Below, one piece after another: positions 1 to 5,133 of a stretch of 5,381 nucleotides of DNA. Both the position numbers and the translations under genes were made by a program. The stretch covers positions 1 to 5,381 of the forward strand of contig CAUDYH010000110.1 in assembly GCA_958453575.1 (NCBI GenBank). The letters are read 5' to 3'. Under the pieces are notes generated by a model. That model had not been told where the DNA came from and did no database searches. It worked only from the letters and a program-made list of their open reading frames with translations. The DNA comes from an uncultured Collinsella sp. (GTDB taxonomy: Bacteria > Actinomycetota > Coriobacteriia > Coriobacteriales > Coriobacteriaceae). Within the stretch, counting starts at the first letter, position 1; the number at the start of each line of letters is the position of its first letter.

Positions 1-1
1 G

Positions 2-550
2 CAGGCGATTGCCGAGCTGGTGCATCGCGCCGTGCTGGAGTGCGATTTTGTCATTACGAGCGGTGGCGCCTCGGCAGGCGACTACGACTACGTGACGGCG
101 CTCGTCCGGCGCGAGGGCGAGGTGCTGTTCGATCGCATCTCGATGCGTCCGGGCAAGGCCATCACGTTTGGCTTGCTTGGGGGTAAGCCCTACCTGGGAC
201 TTTCAGGCAATCCGGCCGCGGCGTATGTAGGCTTTGAGATGCTTGCGCGTCCGGCGATCCGCAAGATGCGCGGCTTTGCCGAGGGTACGCGTCCCGTGCA
301 GCAGGCGACGCTCACGCACGGCGTGAAAAAGCGACAGCATCGCCGCTTCTTCGATCGCGCCACGGTTTTGCGCGACCCCGAGACCGGTGAGCTGTTGGTG
401 ACCGAGGCCAAGACGCAGAATTCGGCGCTGCTCGGCACGATGCAGCGGGCTAACTGCCTGTTGCGTGTTGACGAAGGACCGTGCGACCTCAAGGTGGGCG
501 ATGTCGTGGACGTTGTTCGCGTCGACCTGCCCGAGGGCGCCGTGTTGTAA
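2..550 (+). CDS. moeA: Molybdopterin molybdotransferase MoeA, C-terminal part (5' end outside window)
   Basis: MoeA inserts molybdate into adenylated molybdopterin to give active molybdenum cofactor in the cytoplasm. The frame is open from the first bases (codons from position 2), so the gene begins upstream; 182 residues are visible out of the roughly 400 usual for the family. Visible are the end of the MoCF-binding domain, with SGGASAGDYDYV (59-94), MRPGKAITFG (143-172) and GLSGNPAAAYVGFEM (about 197-241), followed by the small beta-rich C-terminal domain. The glycine-rich segment reads LSGNP rather than the LPGNP of E. coli MoeA, a form I recall from Gram-positive MoeA proteins. An internal GTG at 20 is not a plausible start because it lies inside the conserved domain. 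It is followed after 10 nt by mogA, so the two are very probably co-transcribed. Molybdenum rather than tungsten specificity is inferred. Confidence 0.93.
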   Translation, partial: QAIAELVHRAVLECDFVITSGGASAGDYDYVTALVRREGEVLFDRISMRPGKAITFGLLGGKPYLGLSGNPAAAYVGFEMLARPAIRKMRGFAEGTRPVQQATLTHGVKKRQHRRFFDRATVLRDPETGELLVTEAKTQNSALLGTMQRANCLLRVDEGPCDLKVGDVVDVVRVDLPEGAVL

Positions 551-555
551 GAGGA
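551..555 (+). promoter_or_regulatory. Ribosome binding site of mogA
   Basis: GAGGA lies 5 nt before the ATG at 561, in the 10-nt gap after the moeA stop. It decides the mogA start against the in-frame codons further upstream that overlap moeA. Confidence 0.7.
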
Positions 556-560
556 ATGCT

Positions 561-1040
561 ATGGAGCTGAAGATATCGATCGTGACGTGCTCGGATACGC
601 GCGATCTTGCCCAGGACGAGGCTGGAGCCGCACTCGAGGAACTTATCGAGGCGCAGGGCTGGACGGTCGCCTCGCATGTGGTCGTGCGCGACGACGTCAG
701 CGAGATCGGTGATGCCATTGTGGAAGCCGCCGATGAGTGCCACGCCAATGTCGTGCTCACCTGCGGCGGCACGGGGCTTTCGATGCGCGATGTGACGCCC
801 GAGGCGACGCGTACCGTCTGCGATCGCGATGTGCCGGGTATTGCCGAGGCGATCCGTGCGTACTCCATGACCAAGACGCGCCGCGCCATGCTCTCGCGCG
901 CCGTGTGCATGCAGCGTGGGTATACGCTTGTCATCAACTTTCCGGGATCCACGAAAGCGGCCCGCGAAAGCTGGGAGGCCGTGAGCGACCAGCTGGAGCA
1001 TGCGGCCCAGATGACGGCGGGCGGCGGGCACACCAAATAA
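561..1040 (+). CDS. mogA: Molybdopterin adenylyltransferase, MogA/MoaB family
   Basis: This 159-residue protein adenylylates molybdopterin using ATP, preparing the substrate that MoeA charges with molybdate. Its length fits single-domain MogA/MoaB proteins. The N-terminus is a Rossmann-like strand (KISIVTCSDT, residues 4-13). The family signature TCGGTGLSMRDVTPEAT spans residues 67-83, and NFPGSTKAARESW at 126-138 is the second conserved binding loop. The ATG at 561 is chosen because GAGGA at 551-555 gives a ribosome binding site 5 nt away and the protein then starts exactly at the first domain strand; upstream in-frame codons lie inside moeA. A strong terminator follows 13 nt after the stop. 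MogA and MoaB cannot be separated firmly by eye; adjacency to moeA and the mod operon supports the MogA role. Confidence 0.9.
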   Translation: MELKISIVTCSDTRDLAQDEAGAALEELIEAQGWTVASHVVVRDDVSEIGDAIVEAADECHANVVLTCGGTGLSMRDVTPEATRTVCDRDVPGIAEAIRAYSMTKTRRAMLSRAVCMQRGYTLVINFPGSTKAARESWEAVSDQLEHAAQMTAGGGHTK

Positions 1041-1053
1041 GCGCACTACCTGC

Positions 1054-1087
1054 GGCGGAGCGACCTTGCGAGTCGCTCCGCCTTTTT
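1054..1087 (+). terminator. Intrinsic terminator after moeA-mogA
   Basis: GGCGGAGCGAC (1054-1064) is perfectly complementary to GTCGCTCCGCC (1072-1082), giving an 11-bp GC-rich stem with a 7-nt loop, followed directly by TTTTT (1083-1087). It begins 13 nt after the mogA stop and separates this unit from modABC. Confidence 0.93.
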
Positions 1088-1152
1088 ATGCATCGACAGC
1101 GCGGGCCGTCTCGTGGTTATTGGTAAAAGAAAATTATCAGGCGAGAAATCTT

Positions 1153-1163
1153 TATCACTGATA
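1153..1163. promoter_or_regulatory. Palindrome at the -35 position of the modA promoter, candidate operator
   Basis: TATCA-C-TGATA is a perfect 11-bp palindrome covering the place where a -35 element would be. Part of it (TTATCA, 1152-1157) is repeated at 1134-1139, 18 nt upstream, so two protein contacts on about the same face of the helix are possible. It does not match the E. coli ModE box as I remember it, so no regulator is named. Confidence 0.35.
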
Positions 1164-1178
1164 TTATTCGCACGAAAG

Positions 1179-1184
1179 TATAAT
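1179..1184 (+). promoter_or_regulatory. Candidate modA promoter, -10 element
   Basis: TATAAT at 1179-1184 is a perfect -10 hexamer in an AT-rich stretch between the moeA-mogA terminator and modA. Transcription would start near 1191, giving a leader of about 54 nt. No good -35 sits at the normal 16-18 nt spacing; the best match, TTATCA at 1152-1157, is 21 nt away. That pattern fits a promoter needing an activator, but this is inference from sequence only. Confidence 0.55.
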
Positions 1185-1244
1185 CTAATTACAGAATAAA
1201 GCTCGCGGTGGGGTACCCGGGCACAAGGTCCGAAAGGGTTGAAC

Positions 1245-2117
1245 ATGTTCGATATGGTTTCTCGCCGCGGATTCGTCTCGCTTTCTGCTGTCGCCGCTGC
1301 CGGCCTTGGTCTTGCCGGCTGCTCGGGCAACAATACGTCCGAGCCGGCCGGATCCGATGCCGGTTCTGCTAAGGCATCTTCCAAGAAAGCTGTCGAGCTG
1401 CAGGTCTTTGCCGCCAACTCGCTCGAGAAGGCTCTGCCCGAGGTTCAGGAGCTTTATACCGACCAGACCGGCACCGCCTTTGCCGACACGCAGTTCAAGG
1501 CCTCCGGCGACCTCGTCGAGCAGATGCGCGCCGGTGCCGCCGTTGACGTGCTCATCACAGCCTCCAAGGGCACCATGGATGACGCCGAGGCCGCCGAGCT
1601 CGTCGACGCCGACACCCGTGAGGATATGTTCGTCAACGACCTCGTGATCATTCGCGCTGAGGGCTCCGACACCAAGGTCGAGGCCATCGCCGACGTCGCG
1701 AATCTGGACGGCAAGATCGCCATTGGCGACGCCAAGACCGTTCCCGCCGGCAAGTACGCCAACCAGGCCCTGGCCTCCGTGGGCCTCTACACCGGCACCG
1801 AGGGCGACGACGGCGAGTACGCCCCCGAGATCGCCGACAAGGTGGCCCTGGCCGACAAGGTCGGCACGGCTGCGTCTTACGTCTCTACAGGCGACTGCGT
1901 GGCTGGCTTTGTCTACAGCTCCGACATCTACCGCTACGACGGCATCGAGGAGGCCTTTGTGTGTCCCGAGGACTCGCATAAGCCCATCGTGTATCCGGGC
2001 GCTGTCGCCGATGGCTCCGAACATGCCGACGAGGCCAAGGCGTTTATCGACTTTTGCCTGTCCAACAAGAAGGCCCAGAAGATTTGGGCCAAATACGGCT
2101 TTGAGCTTTCCGCGTAG
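1245..2117 (+). CDS. modA: Molybdate ABC transporter substrate-binding lipoprotein ModA
   Basis: ModA captures molybdate (and usually tungstate) outside the membrane and delivers it to ModBC. With ATG 1245 as start the protein has 290 residues. AAAGGG at 1233-1238 lies 6 nt upstream of it; an in-frame TTG at 1239 would have no spacing to that site. Residues 1-26 form a lipoprotein signal: SRRGFVSL (6-13) is twin-arginine-like, a hydrophobic stretch follows, and LAGC (23-26) is the lipobox with Cys26 as the lipidated residue. A linker rich in Ser, Gly and Ala runs to about residue 48. The ModA fold then shows the oxyanion-contact segments: FAANSLEKAL (55-64), KASGDLVEQM (85-94), the hinge-proximal IAIGDAKTVPAGKYA (158-172) and VAGFVYSSD (219-227). 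Codon use is strongly biased to GCC, GAC, AAG and GGC, which suggests high expression. modB follows after about 68 nt with no terminator between. Confidence 0.92.
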   Translation: MFDMVSRRGFVSLSAVAAAGLGLAGCSGNNTSEPAGSDAGSAKASSKKAVELQVFAANSLEKALPEVQELYTDQTGTAFADTQFKASGDLVEQMRAGAAVDVLITASKGTMDDAEAAELVDADTREDMFVNDLVIIRAEGSDTKVEAIADVANLDGKIAIGDAKTVPAGKYANQALASVGLYTGTEGDDGEYAPEIADKVALADKVGTAASYVSTGDCVAGFVYSSDIYRYDGIEEAFVCPEDSHKPIVYPGAVADGSEHADEAKAFIDFCLSNKKAQKIWAKYGFELSA

Positions 2118-2185
2118 TGCGGCTTGGCGCGATAATTCCATCGTTTTGTGTTTAACTCCGTCCTTGTATTCTCTTGGAGCTTTTT

Positions 2186-3628
2186 GTGCTTAATAGATTC
2201 CGCATGCTTGTCGCCTGTGCTTTGACCTTCGCGCTTTGCTGGGTGCCGGGATTTGCGTTTGCTGGGGACGCCGAGGACGGGGCCCAGGTTGCTGCGACCG
2301 CTCATGGGCTTTCCTATGGGATCGAGGGTTTTGAGCGGTTGGCCAAGGGGACCGCTCGTGCCATGGAGGGCCAGCCTGAGGGCTACCGGTTTCCCGTTGA
2401 CGAGGACGTGGACCTTGTAGTGGCGCCTGCTGCCGATCGCGTTGTGGTGTGGATATCGCCCAAGGCGGTCGAGAAGTATGGATTGGATCCGCAGGACAAC
2501 GAGTGCGTATCGGGCCTCAAGGCCCTCGTCTGTGAGCTCGACAGCGCAAACTGCATGGGAGGTGCGCAGCTGGGGGACGTGGATCTTCCTTGGTATGTCA
2601 CGGCGGAAACAACGTTTGATGCCGGCGGGTATACCTATGGCTTTGACGAACGCGGTGCGGATGGGGACCGCTATGTGGTGATTGCATCGGCCTCGGGTGA
2701 TGCCAAGGGCGGCGCGCGTTGGCTTGATAGCGCTCAAATGGTAGAAGCATCGTCAGTCGTGTTGCGGAATGAGCAGGGGCCCTTGACCTCTTTGGCCTCC
2801 TTTTTAGGCGGCATCGACTACCGCCCGTTTTGGGTGTCTATCAAAACGAGCGGCCTTGCCCTGCTGATTGCCTTTGCACTGGGCTTGTTTGCCGCGTGGA
2901 AGACTATGGGTACCTCGAGTCGCATCAAGGGCCTGCTCGATTCGGTCTTTACGATTCCTATGGTGCTGCCGCCCACGGTCTGCGGCTTTCTGCTCCTCAT
3001 GCTGTTTGGCCGCTCGACCGGGGTGGGCCAGTGGCTCATCGCGCACGGCATCTCGATCGTCTTTACCTGGCCCGCGGCGGTCATTTCGGCCGTCGTTGTG
3101 TCGTTTCCGCTGGTCTACCGCACGGCGCTCGGAGCCTTCGAGAGCCTCGACACGCAGATGCTCGACGCCGCGCGCACGCTCGGGTGGTCCGAACGTCGCA
3201 TCTTTACCAAGCTTATGATGCCGCTCGGCTGGCCCTCGATTGCCGCCGGTACGGTGCTCGCCTTTGCCCGCGCCATGGGAGAGTTTGGCTGCACGCTGTT
3301 CTTTGCGGGCAACTATGCCGGCATTACGCAGACCATTCCCATCGCCATCTACTTTGAGTGGATGGGCGGCAACACGTCGGTAGCTCTCTTTTGGGTCATT
3401 GTCGTAATCGTGTTCAGTTTCCTGGTCATCCTGTTCATCAACATGTACACGGCGCATTCGCAAAAGTATCGCGAACGGGGCCTTTCCCGTGCGGAGCGCA
3501 GGCAGGCCAAAGATTTCGCCGGACAGGGCGATTCGCTCGACCCGGTCGGCGGCGATGCGCTGCGTATCGATCGCGAGGCGCTGGCCGAGCTCATGCGCGA
3601 TGACGCCGTCTCGACGGGAGGTCGATAG
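2186..3628 (+). CDS. modB: Molybdate ABC transporter permease ModB with an extra N-terminal extracytoplasmic domain
   Basis: This is the membrane channel of the molybdate importer, 480 residues here against about 225 for E. coli ModB. GTG 2186 is chosen because GGAG at 2176-2179 lies 6 nt upstream; it gives a signal peptide with N-region LNRFR, a hydrophobic core and an AFA-GDA-type cleavage near residue 26. A TTG at 2174 would precede that site and an ATG at 2204 would remove the positive residues. Residues about 27-205 form a soluble domain I do not recognise, with cysteines at 107, 116 and 123. The permease core starts near Ile210: first membrane helix 216-238, VLPPTVCGFLLL at 260-271, the ABC coupling (EAA) motif at about 326-352 (AARTLGW, then PLGWPS) and AFARAMGEFG to 368. 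A charged cytoplasmic tail covers about 422-480. It ends 3 nt before modC, implying coupled translation. The permease role is firm; the function of the added domain is unknown. Confidence 0.9.
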   Translation: MLNRFRMLVACALTFALCWVPGFAFAGDAEDGAQVAATAHGLSYGIEGFERLAKGTARAMEGQPEGYRFPVDEDVDLVVAPAADRVVVWISPKAVEKYGLDPQDNECVSGLKALVCELDSANCMGGAQLGDVDLPWYVTAETTFDAGGYTYGFDERGADGDRYVVIASASGDAKGGARWLDSAQMVEASSVVLRNEQGPLTSLASFLGGIDYRPFWVSIKTSGLALLIAFALGLFAAWKTMGTSSRIKGLLDSVFTIPMVLPPTVCGFLLLMLFGRSTGVGQWLIAHGISIVFTWPAAVISAVVVSFPLVYRTALGAFESLDTQMLDAARTLGWSERRIFTKLMMPLGWPSIAAGTVLAFARAMGEFGCTLFFAGNYAGITQTIPIAIYFEWMGGNTSVALFWVIVVIVFSFLVILFINMYTAHSQKYRERGLSRAERRQAKDFAGQGDSLDPVGGDALRIDREALAELMRDDAVSTGGR

Positions 3629-3631
3629 GCC

Positions 3632-4702
3632 ATGTCGCTCGTTTTGGATATTAAGAAACGTTATCCCGGGTTTGTGCTCGACATGCATCTTGAGGCCGGC
3701 GAGGAGCGCGTGGCACTGCTGGGCGCCTCGGGTTGCGGCAAGAGCTGCACGCTGCGCTGCATTGCCGGTGTGGAGACGCCCGACGAGGGCAAGATCGTCG
3801 TCAACGGCGTGACCTTTTTTGACTCGGCCGCGGGCATCGACCTGTCGCCCCAGGAGCGAAAATGCGCCCTACTGTTCCAAAACTATCAGTTGTTTCCCAA
3901 CATGACGGTGGCCGATAACGTGTGCGCCGGTGTAAAGGATGCGGGCGACGCCGCCGCGCGTAAAAAACTTGCCGAGCGCTACTTGGGAATCTTTGGACTG
4001 GCCGACTTTGCCGACCGTTATCCCGCGCGCCTCTCGGGCGGCCAGCAGCAGCGCGTGGCGCTCGCGCGCATGGTGGCGGCACACCCGGGCATCTTTATGT
4101 TCGACGAGCCCATGAGCGCACTCGATTCCTATCTTAAGAGCGCGCTCGAACAGAACATGCTTGACCTGTTCGATGTATGCAGCCGCACCGTGCTCTATGT
4201 GAGCCACGACATCGACGAAGCGTGCCGCCTGTGCGAGCGCATTTGCGTGATGCACGACGGGCATGTGGAGGAGATCGGCTCCGTCGAGGACGTGGTCCGC
4301 CGGCCGCAAACCTTGGCTGCGCTGCGCCTGACGGGCTGCAAGAATACGAGCCGCGCGCGCAAGATCGGGCTTCAGGAAGTTGAGGCCCTGGACTGGGGCA
4401 TGACCTTCAACGTGGGCCGTGAGGTTCCCGATAACGTGGCGTACCTGGGTATTCGTGCGAGCTACTTCCATGTGGACAACCGTGCCGAGCGGGGTCGCAA
4501 CAGCTATGATTTGCACGTGGCCCGTGTGAGCGATTCGCGCTTTGAGCGCCTGGTGCTGCTGGATGTGCCGCGTGCCGATGCGCCGACGCGCCTGCAGTGG
4601 AAGGTCAACAAAGTGGGCATGCCTGTCGACGAGCTGCCGCAAGCAGGCGAGACGCTGCGCATGCATTTTGATGCCAGCAGGATCCATTTGGTTTGTCGAT
4701 AG
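3632..4702 (+). CDS. modC: Molybdate ABC transporter ATP-binding protein ModC
   Basis: This cytoplasmic ATPase drives import through ModB; it has 356 residues, close to E. coli ModC. The nucleotide-binding domain is complete: Walker A GASGCGKS (31-38), Q-loop Gln83 in LFQNYQLFPN, signature LSGGQQQRVALAR (134-146), Walker B IFMFDEP (154-160), D-loop SALD (162-165) and switch His192 in VSHDIDEA. After about residue 225 comes a C-terminal domain with TGCKNTSRA and, further on, YLGIRASYF. I recall similar stretches in sulfate/molybdate ATPases of anaerobic Gram-positives, but they do not look like the canonical Mop domain of E. coli ModC. The start has GGGAGG at 3616-3621, 10 nt upstream and inside the end of modB. 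A terminator follows. Sulfate or tungstate transport is the alternative; the moeA-mogA neighbours favour molybdate. Confidence 0.92.
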   Translation: MSLVLDIKKRYPGFVLDMHLEAGEERVALLGASGCGKSCTLRCIAGVETPDEGKIVVNGVTFFDSAAGIDLSPQERKCALLFQNYQLFPNMTVADNVCAGVKDAGDAAARKKLAERYLGIFGLADFADRYPARLSGGQQQRVALARMVAAHPGIFMFDEPMSALDSYLKSALEQNMLDLFDVCSRTVLYVSHDIDEACRLCERICVMHDGHVEEIGSVEDVVRRPQTLAALRLTGCKNTSRARKIGLQEVEALDWGMTFNVGREVPDNVAYLGIRASYFHVDNRAERGRNSYDLHVARVSDSRFERLVLLDVPRADAPTRLQWKVNKVGMPVDELPQAGETLRMHFDASRIHLVCR

Positions 4703-4713
4703 CGCCGGGTAAT

Positions 4714-4750
4714 GCCGTCGGGGGATATAAGCCTCGGCGGCTTTGTTTTT
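4714..4750 (+). terminator. Intrinsic terminator after modABC
   Basis: GCCGTCGGGG (4714-4723) pairs with CCTCGGCGGC (4732-4741) over 10 bp, including two G-U pairs, with an 8-nt loop. The T-rich tail TTTGTTTTT (4742-4750) follows. It starts 11 nt after the modC stop. Confidence 0.88.
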
Positions 4751-4769
4751 GCCGTTCGCCGAATGAGGA

Positions 4770-4797
4770 ATGACAAATTCTAATCAATCAAGATAAT
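4770..4797 (+). promoter_or_regulatory. Candidate distal promoter upstream of the final gene
   Basis: ATGACA (4770-4775, 5 of 6 to TTGACA) and GATAAT (4792-4797, 5 of 6 to TATAAT) are 16 nt apart in an AT-rich stretch just past the modC terminator. Transcription would begin near 4804. The AT-rich stretch might instead serve as an upstream element for the proximal promoter. Confidence 0.35.
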
Positions 4798-4817
4798 TAT
4801 TTATTAAACGACGGCAC

Positions 4818-4886
4818 ACGACGCTGTCGTACGAATGTCAACGGTGTTCGCATGGTCGATGACCGTTGGTATAGTTGACCTCAACT
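4818..4886. repeat. Cluster of short inverted repeats around the proximal promoter
   Basis: Four perfect inverted repeats lie within 69 bp: ACGAC-GCT-GTCGT (4818-4830), CAACGGT (4839-4845) with ACCGTTG (4862-4868), GGTC-GAT-GACC (4854-4864), and AGTTGA-CC-TCAACT (4873-4886). The second and third overlap and exclude each other. They read as candidate operator sites or, if transcribed from the distal promoter, as RNA hairpins. No known regulator box was recognised. Confidence 0.4.
4847..4875 (+). promoter_or_regulatory. Candidate proximal promoter for the leader frame and final gene
   Basis: TTCGCA (4847-4852, 4 of 6) and TATAGT (4870-4875, 5 of 6) are separated by exactly 17 nt. The start of transcription would fall near 4882, only about 8 nt before a very strong ribosome binding site. 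The -35 lies inside the inverted repeat CAACGGT (4839-4845)/ACCGTTG (4862-4868). AGTTGA-CC-TCAACT (4873-4886) covers the end of the -10 and the expected +1, a classic place for a repressor. Confidence 0.5.
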
Positions 4887-4905
4887 TGTAAAGGAGGGTG
4901 CGCAC

Positions 4906-4974
4906 ATGCCGCAGACGACATACATTTGCCGCGTTGCCGCGCGTGCCCTGTATATGGCTCGGAGCCGCATATGA
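4906..4974 (+). CDS. Possible 22-residue leader peptide
   Basis: An ATG at 4906 opens 22 codons ending in TGA at 4972-4974. It is preceded 7 nt away by AAAGGAGGG (4890-4898), one of the best ribosome binding sites in the window, and lies just downstream of the proximal promoter. The peptide begins MPQTTYICRV and has four Arg (9, 13, 19, 21) and four Ala, with no run of one residue that would name an attenuating amino acid. Its last codons form the 5' arm of the 4960-4995 hairpin, and the stop codon lies in the hairpin loop, so a ribosome reaching the end of the frame would open that structure. It has no recognisable homology. It may be a regulatory uORF or a chance frame; the strong site and placement favour translation. 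Confidence 0.4.
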   Translation: MPQTTYICRVAARALYMARSRI

Positions 4975-4995
4975 GCAGGTATGTTCACGGCTCCG
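4960..4995 (+). promoter_or_regulatory. Leader hairpin overlapping the small frame's stop codon
   Basis: CGGAGCCG (4960-4967) pairs perfectly with CGGCTCCG (4988-4995). The stem continues as CATA (4968-4971)/TATG (4980-4983), leaving a 4-nt bulge TTCA (4984-4987) and an 8-nt loop (4972-4979). No T-run follows, so it is not a terminator. A one-sided bulge between two perfect helices is typical of structured RNAs. Confidence 0.5.
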
Positions 4996-5058
4996 GGAGA
5001 GACGACGCACAACTAAATAACCGTCCGCAAGGCAGGTTCCCTAAAATTCCGGGTTTAA

Positions 5059-5088
5059 GCACGGCCGGGCAATCGCCGTCCGTCGTGC
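5059..5088 (+). promoter_or_regulatory. Second leader hairpin
   Basis: GCACGGC (5059-5065) pairs with GTCGTGC (5082-5088), including one G-U pair. An inner CGG (5066-5068)/CCG (5076-5078) closes a 7-nt loop and leaves a 3-nt bulge. In GC-rich DNA such a stem can occur by chance, so support is moderate. Confidence 0.35.
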
Positions 5089-5113
5089 ATCGATACCGCC
5101 GTTATCAGTTTTT

Positions 5114-5130
5114 GGTTCGAGAGGGGAACC
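5114..5130 (+). promoter_or_regulatory. Hairpin enclosing the ribosome binding site of the final gene
   Basis: GGTTC (5114-5118) and GAACC (5126-5130) form a 5-bp stem. Its 7-nt loop, GAGAGGG, is most of the ribosome binding site GAGAGGGG (5119-5126) for the ATG at 5134. An upstream GGTTCCC at 5035-5041 is a perfect 7-nt complement of GGGAACC (5124-5130) and could pair instead. Confidence 0.4.
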
Positions 5131-5133
5131 GTC

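Larger units (their letters stand above)
4751..5133 (+). other. Long intergenic leader region without a conventional gene
   Basis: This stretch of 383 bases separates the modC terminator from the final gene. It is AT-rich to about 4810 and GC-richer after. It holds two candidate promoters, the inverted-repeat cluster, the 22-codon frame and three hairpins. A longer open frame across 4875-5141 has no ribosome binding site and no recognisable product, and nothing on the opposite strand is convincing. The RNA did not match any riboswitch class I can recall. Confidence 0.6.

Noticed and set aside
203..1046. Long antisense frames opposite moeA and mogA
   Set aside because: They are mirror images of well-supported genes in GC-rich DNA, with low-complexity products and no start signals.
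1239..1241. TTG at 1239 as the modA start
   Set aside because: It directly abuts the AAAGGG site with no spacing; ATG at 1245 is well placed.
4876..4898. MerR-type operator (TTGACCTCAACTT)
   Set aside because: The left half looks MerR-like, but the right half does not complete the inverted repeat and no -10 follows at the 19-20 nt spacing.
4972..4974. TGA of the 22-codon frame as a selenocysteine codon with a SECIS-like hairpin
   Set aside because: The hairpin straddles the TGA instead of following it, and read-through adds only 14 codons before TAA with no selenoprotein motif.
5111..5130. tRNA T-arm (GGTTCGA)
   Set aside because: The stem needed around a TTCGAGA loop does not pair, and no acceptor, D or anticodon arm is found upstream.
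4870..5133. Known riboswitch (glycine, cobalamin, c-di-GMP, THF, Moco) or T-box
   Set aside because: Fragments such as GGGAGAGAC recall the glycine aptamer, but the other conserved parts (for example a CTCTCAGG-like end) are missing, and no T-box core (GGTGGNACCGCG) is present.
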